The notes under the pieces are model-generated. The model was not told the DNA's origin and searched no databases. It was given only the letters and a program-made list of their open reading frames with translations. 36,052 nt of DNA from Candidatus Latescibacterota bacterium (GTDB taxonomy: Bacteria > Latescibacterota > UBA2968 > UBA8231), in contig JAJDTN010000366.1 in NCBI GenBank assembly GCA_022827165.1, positions 1 to 36,052 of the forward strand, written 5' to 3'. The translations under genes and the position numbers were made by a program. Shown piece by piece: positions 32,114 to 36,052 of the stretch (its first letter is position 1; each line of letters begins with the position of its first letter).

Positions 32114-33100
32114 ATGCACGGCATCGGGATCATCGGAGCGGGCAGCGTCGCCGGGGCGCACCTGCGGGCGGCGGAGGCCCTTGAATCTACGCAGGTGCGG
32201 GCCGTGGCCGACACCCGCGCGGAGGCCCGGGACCGCGTCTCCGCGGAACACGGCTGCCGCGGCTATTCCACGTACCAGGAGCTGCTCGCCGACGACCGGG
32301 TCGACGTGGCCATCGTCTGCCTGCCCCACGGCCTGCACTGCGAGGCCGCCGTGGCCGCCCTGGAGGCGGGCAAGCACGTGCTCGTGGAGAAACCGATGGC
32401 CGTCGACGTCGAGCAGTGCGACACCATGATCGACGCCGCCCGCCGCTCGGGCCGGCAGCTCACGGTGGGCCACATGCACCACTTCTCGCCCCAGAACCGG
32501 GCCGTGAAGAAGCTCCTGGTCGAAGGCAGCCTGGGCGATCTGGTCTGCCTCTGCGACGAGGCCTACCGGCCCTTCAAGCCCGAGAGGCGGGCCTGGTATC
32601 TCGACAAGGCCACCTACGGCGGACTGTGGTACCAGAACGGCATCCACCTCATCGACCGCTCCTGCTGGTGGACGGGCAGCCGCGTCGCCGCCGTCAAGGC
32701 CCTGGTGGACAGCCGCTTCTTCGAGTTCTCCGCCGACGACGTGGCCATGGCCCTGCTGCAGTTCGAGAACGGGGTCCACGCCACCCTCATCCACGTGTGG
32801 TGGAGGACGGGCGGCACCCGCTTCAGCACCGAGTTCGTATGCACGGACGGGATGATCCAGTTGCGCAGGGGCATCCAGTCCGGACGGGAGGACGTCTTCG
32901 TGGGAAGAGAGGGCAACTGGGAGCAGGTGACGGTCAGCGAGGACCACGACACCACGGCGCGTCAGCTGCAGGCCTTCGTGGAGGCCATCGACGCGGGGAC
33001 GGAGCCACCGGTGACCGCCGAGTACTCCCGCCACCTGGTGGAGGTCATGACGGCTTGCCTGGAGTCGTCCCGCACCGGTCGGGAGGTAGTGCTGACATGA
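32114..33100 (+). CDS. Gfo/Idh/MocA-family oxidoreductase with altered active-site signature
   Basis: The 328-residue protein has the Rossmann fingerprint IIGAGSVAGAHL, the EKPMA motif (Lys93) and YGGLWYQNGIHLID, which matches the family GGxxxDxGxH signature except that Asp is replaced by Asn. The C-terminal beta-sheet domain is complete and length is normal. It is a paralogue of the gene at 26178 but only distantly similar. Its stop overlaps the amidase start in an ATGA, so the two are translated together. The pair lies divergent from the XRE-rtcB pair. The Asp-to-Asn change may alter the catalytic acid/base or proton relay. Substrate is unknown; an amidated sugar or sugar acid would fit the amidase neighbour. 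Confidence 0.88.
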   Translation: MHGIGIIGAGSVAGAHLRAAEALESTQVRAVADTRAEARDRVSAEHGCRGYSTYQELLADDRVDVAIVCLPHGLHCEAAVAALEAGKHVLVEKPMAVDVEQCDTMIDAARRSGRQLTVGHMHHFSPQNRAVKKLLVEGSLGDLVCLCDEAYRPFKPERRAWYLDKATYGGLWYQNGIHLIDRSCWWTGSRVAAVKALVDSRFFEFSADDVAMALLQFENGVHATLIHVWWRTGGTRFSTEFVCTDGMIQLRRGIQSGREDVFVGREGNWEQVTVSEDHDTTARQLQAFVEAIDAGTEPPVTAEYSRHLVEVMTACLESSRTGREVVLT

Positions 33101-34512
33101 ACGACACGGATCTCTGCTATCACTCCGCCCTCGATCTGCGGCGGCTCTACCGGCGCCGGGAGCTGTCCCCGGTGGAGGTCACCGAGGCGGTCCTGCGCCG
33201 GATCGAGCACGTCGACGCCGGGCTCAACGCCTTCGTCACGGTCACGCCCGAGCGCGCCATGGCCGAAGCGAGAGCCGCCGAGGCCGCGTACGCCGGTGGC
33301 GGCGATCAGATACCGCCGCTTGCAGGCATTCCAGGATCCCTGAAGGACCTGACGGCGACGCGCGGGATCCGCACCACCCGGGGCTCGCTGCTGACCGCCG
33401 ACTGGGTCCCCGACTTCGACGCGCCCCTCACCGAGCGCCTGCGCGACGCCGGCATGGTCCTCCTCGGCAAGACCAACACCCCGGAGCTGGGGTGGAAGGG
33501 GGACTCCGGCAACCGTGTCTGCGGACCGACCCACAACCCCTGGCGCCACGGGCGCACCCCCGGCGGCTCCAGCGGCGGCGCCGCGGCGGCGGTGGCGGCC
33601 GGCCTCGGGCCCCTCGCCCAGGGCACCGACGGCGCCGGCTCGATCCGCATCCCCGCCGCCTTCTGCGGCGCCTTCGGCTTCAAGCCCTCCTGGGGGAGGG
33701 TGCCCCAGCACCCGGCCAGCGTCGTCGAGACCCTCTCCCACGCCGGGCCGATCACGCGCACCGTGGGCGACGCCGTGCTCATGCTGCGGACCATGGCGGG
33801 CCCCGACGCGAGGGACCGCACCTCCATGCCGGCCGAGCCGGTGGCCCTGGACCAGATCGAAGGCGGGGTGGAGGGGCTGCGCGCCGCCTGGTCCCCCGAC
33901 CTCGGGTACGCCGCCGTCGACCCCCGGGTCGTCGAGACCGCCCGGACCGCAGCTCTCCGCTTCCCGGATCTCGGGTGCACCCTCGAGGAGGCCCACCCGG
34001 AGACCGACGACCCCTGGCGGCTCCTCCACACCCTGTGGTCTACCGCCTTCGCCGCCACCTTCCGCGACGACTTCGACAACATCGCCGACCGCCTCGACCC
34101 CGGCCTGCGGGCCGTCATCGAGGAGGGCTTCCGCTTCCGCGGCACGGACGTGGCCGCCGCCTACCTGGAGCGCAACCCCTACTACCACCTCTGGCGGGAG
34201 TTCTTCGAGAGCCGCGACCTGCTGCTGACACCGACCCTGCCGGTGACCGCCTTCGCCGCCGGCGGCGACCACCCGGGCTCGATCGCCGGCCGCGAGACCA
34301 CCTACCTGAGCTGGACGGCCTTCACCTACCCGGTGAACCTCACCGGCCTGCCAGCCGCCACCGTGCCCTGCGGCTTCGTCGACGGCCTGCCCGTGGGCCT
34401 GCAGATCATCGGCGGCTGGCGCCAGGACCTCACCGTCCTGCGCGCCGCCCGGGCCTTCGAGCAGCTCGCCCCCTGGAGCGGCGAGCGGCCTTCCCTGAAC
34501 CCGGGGCTGTAA
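33097..34512 (+). CDS. Amidase-signature family hydrolase
   Basis: ATG 33097 overlaps the preceding TGA and has GGAGG 10 nt upstream. The 471-residue protein carries the Ser-cisSer-Lys triad of the amidase-signature family with textbook spacing: Lys83 in GSLKDL, Ser158 in TPGGSSGGAAAA and Ser182 in GTDGAGSIRIPA. Spacing of 75 and 24 residues equals that in fatty-acid amide hydrolase. These enzymes cleave carboxamides to acid plus ammonia or amine; GatA is a relative, but no gatB or gatC is nearby, so a catabolic amidase is likelier. The extra C-terminal region has the typical PVNLTGLPAATVPCGFVDGL strand. Codon use is strongly G/C-ending, unlike the next gene. Confidence 0.92.
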   Translation: MNDTDLCYHSALDLRRLYRRRELSPVEVTEAVLRRIEHVDAGLNAFVTVTPERAMAEARAAEAAYAGGGDQIPPLAGIPGSLKDLTATRGIRTTRGSLLTADWVPDFDAPLTERLRDAGMVLLGKTNTPELGWKGDSGNRVCGPTHNPWRHGRTPGGSSGGAAAAVAAGLGPLAQGTDGAGSIRIPAAFCGAFGFKPSWGRVPQHPASVVETLSHAGPITRTVGDAVLMLRTMAGPDARDRTSMPAEPVALDQIEGGVEGLRAAWSPDLGYAAVDPRVVETARTAALRFPDLGCTLEEAHPETDDPWRLLHTLWSTAFAATFRDDFDNIADRLDPGLRAVIEEGFRFRGTDVAAAYLERNPYYHLWREFFESRDLLLTPTLPVTAFAAGGDHPGSIAGRETTYLSWTAFTYPVNLTGLPAATVPCGFVDGLPVGLQIIGGWRQDLTVLRAARAFEQLAPWSGERPSLNPGL

Positions 34513-34671
34513 CCAGCAAAGCCTCGAACCGTCCTGCAATAGCGGGAATGGTCCAAGCCATCCGCTTCTCGCTGACGGCCATACCGGCGCTACTTGGGAA
34601 TGTGCCTCCGCCCCATGAACCGCAGTAGTACCTCCATTCGTCCTCGTCCAAACGACCAACAGGGGGAAACC
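34513..34671. other. Intergenic stretch before the glycosyltransferase gene
   Basis: This 159 bp gap shows no recognisable terminator, promoter or RNA. One short plus-strand frame (ending PPPHEPQ) looks like it might be a coding remnant, but I cannot identify it. GC-biased composition relaxes from about here. Confidence 0.4.
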
Positions 34672-36052
34672 ATGAGGATTCTGAAGGTCATTCACGGCTA
34701 CCCAAGGCGTTACAACGCCGGGTCGGAAGTCTACAGCCAGACGCTGTGCCAAGGACTCGCTGAGCGCCACGAGGTACATGTCTTCACCCGCGAGGAAGAC
34801 CCCTTTGCGCCCGACTTCCGCCTTCGGATGGAACAGGATGCCGATGATCCCCGGGTTACTCTGCACGTCATCAATAATCCCCGTTTCAAAGATCGTTACC
34901 AGGCCGCCGGGGTAGACCGCGGCTTTGTTGAAGTCCTGGAGCAGTTGCAGCCGCATATAGTCCATATCGGCCACCTGAATCATCTCTCAACCTCGCTGAC
35001 CCGCGAAGCAGCACGGCGGGAAGTGCCGATCATCTACACCCTACACGACTACTGGCTTATGTGCCCTCGGGGTCAGTTCATGCAGCTCCTTCCCGAGGAT
35101 CCCAACAACCTTTGGGCCCCTTGCGAGGGACAGCAAGATCGCAAGTGCGCTGAGCGTTGCTACGCCCGCTACTTCAGTGGCGCGCCCGATGAGTACGAAG
35201 CGGATGTCGCCTATTGGACCAACTGGGTCGGCCGCCGCATGAAGCATGTACGCGAGATCGCCGAGATGGTCGATCTATTCATCGCTCCGGCCCGCTACCT
35301 CCACGACCGCTTTCGAGATGACTTCGGCTTGCCCGAAGGAAAACTTGCTTACCTGGATTACGGCTTTGACCTCAAGCGAATGACGGGTCGCGACCGAATC
35401 CCCGGCGAACCGTTCACCTTCGGCTACATCGGAACCCACATTCCCGCCAAAGGGGTCCACGATCTGATTCGCGCCTTCGGCACCCTTCGCGGAGACGCAC
35501 GCTTGCGCATCTGGGGACGCCCCAGTGGACAGGAAACTGCAGCACTCAAGCAGATGACAAGCACTCTGCCGGAGCAAACGGCTGCCCGCATCGAGTGGAT
35601 GCCCGAATACAGGAATCAGGACATCGTACACGAGGTCTTTGATCGCTGCGACGCAATCGTCGTCCCCTCGATTTGGGTAGAGAATTCGCCGCTGGTCATT
35701 CACGAGGCCCAACAAGCCCGGGTGCCCGTCATAACCGCTGACGCCGGCGGCATGGGAGAGTATGTCCATCACGAGGTGAACGGCCTCTTGTTTGAACATC
35801 GGTCTCCCGCCTCGCTCGCAAGCCAGATGCAGCGATTCGTCAATGCGCCCGAACTCGCCGCCGAACTCGGGACAAGGGGCTATCTGTACAGCGAGGCGGG
35901 AGATGTGCCGGACATCGAAAGCCACGTTCGCCAGGTCGAGGCGCTCTACACCAGTGTATTGAAACGGCGGGACACCGCACATCTCCCTCCGCGAAAGGGG
36001 CCGTGGCGGATCACGTTCGACACCAACCCGGACACCTGTAATCTCCGTTGCA
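34672..36052 (+). CDS. GT4-family glycosyltransferase fused to a radical SAM domain, 3' truncated
   Basis: ATG 34672 has AGGGGG 5-6 nt upstream. The 460 visible codons begin MRILKVIHGYPRRYNAGSEVY (first 20 given in part), a GT-B N-terminal fold, followed by a Cys-bearing segment (HDYWLMCPRGQF, then C.. KCAERCYARYF) seen in some GT4 enzymes. The C-terminal half has FGYIGTHIPAKGVHDLIRAF and the GT4 EX7E motif in SIWVENSPLVIHEAQ. After the normal GT4 end (near KRRDTAH) the frame continues into GPWRITFDTNPDTCNLRC, where Cys456 and Cys460 give the CX3C start of a radical-SAM CX3CX2C cluster site. The window ends there. GT4 enzymes transfer sugars to lipid or polysaccharide acceptors; the radical SAM reaction is unknown. 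Third-position GC is lower than in upstream genes. Confidence 0.85.
   Translation, partial: MRILKVIHGYPRRYNAGSEVYSQTLCQGLAERHEVHVFTREEDPFAPDFRLRMEQDADDPRVTLHVINNPRFKDRYQAAGVDRGFVEVLEQLQPHIVHIGHLNHLSTSLTREAARREVPIIYTLHDYWLMCPRGQFMQLLPEDPNNLWAPCEGQQDRKCAERCYARYFSGAPDEYEADVAYWTNWVGRRMKHVREIAEMVDLFIAPARYLHDRFRDDFGLPEGKLAYLDYGFDLKRMTGRDRIPGEPFTFGYIGTHIPAKGVHDLIRAFGTLRGDARLRIWGRPSGQETAALKQMTSTLPEQTAARIEWMPEYRNQDIVHEVFDRCDAIVVPSIWVENSPLVIHEAQQARVPVITADAGGMGEYVHHEVNGLLFEHRSPASLASQMQRFVNAPELAAELGTRGYLYSEAGDVPDIESHVRQVEALYTSVLKRRDTAHLPPRKGPWRITFDTNPDTCNLRC

Noticed and set aside
33097..34512. GatA subunit of tRNA amidotransferase
   Set aside because: No gatB or gatC nearby, and the coupling with a Gfo/Idh/MocA oxidoreductase points to a catabolic amidase.
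1..36052. CRISPR arrays, tRNA/rRNA genes, insertion sequences, integrase or attachment sites
   Set aside because: None were visible: no spaced direct repeats, cloverleaf, transposase motifs or terminal inverted repeats.

Overview
This is a 36 kb window of a high-GC, Gram-negative bacterial chromosome with no tRNA, rRNA, CRISPR array or recognisable mobile element. Signal-peptide and lipoprotein-like N-termini, an outer-membrane-type protein, secreted proteins ending in a FlgD/CHU_C-type Ig-like domain (core FTPNGDGIND), FG-GAP/ASPIC-UnbV repeats, PD40 propellers, right-handed beta-helices and repeated Gfo/Idh/MocA oxidoreductases point to the FCB superphylum or an adjacent uncultured lineage (Latescibacterota-, Eisenbacteria- or Krumholzibacteriota-like). 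That placement is an inference from gene content. The promoters I can see are sigma70-like and the genes use GGAG-type Shine-Dalgarno sites, which argues against typical Bacteroidota.

Region 1 (1-9.5 kb): the 3' end of a secreted FlgD-Ig protein on the + strand, then four minus-strand genes. In transcription order these are a TMTC-like membrane glycosyltransferase with TPRs, a periplasmic CBM9-like protein with its own strong promoter and operator-like inverted repeat, a perfect intrinsic terminator, a 904-residue outer-membrane-type protein, and a PMT/ArnT-like glycosyltransferase with TPRs.

Region 2 (9.5-19.5 kb): a plus-strand operon behind a good promoter. It encodes a double-parvulin foldase lipoprotein, a 1129-residue secreted surface protein (paralogue of the first gene), an SGNH hydrolase that lacks a conventional start codon, and a membrane/spermidine-synthase-like/TPR fusion. 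With the two glycosyltransferases this looks like a surface-protein folding and modification locus; that joint role is inferred.

Region 3 (19.6-26 kb): a minus-strand FGE-like protein coupled to a CRTAC1/ASPIC-UnbV/TPR protein, a divergent small lipoprotein, and a SulP-family anion transporter.

Region 4 (26.1-34.5 kb): a coupled catabolic-looking operon (Gfo/Idh/MocA oxidoreductase, beta-helix protein, PD40 propeller, none with a signal peptide), a minus-strand XRE regulator plus RtcB RNA ligase pair, and a divergent Gfo/Idh/MocA plus amidase pair.

Region 5 (34.5 kb to end): codon use becomes less GC-biased, and a GT4 glycosyltransferase runs off the window exactly where a radical-SAM CX3C motif begins, implying a GT4-radical SAM fusion.

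The strongest leads for something undescribed are a recurring ~35-residue YxxLPxxx(K/R)G module inserted into the large surface protein but missing at the same point of its paralogue, the GT4-radical SAM fusion, and the TPR-fused envelope gene cluster.
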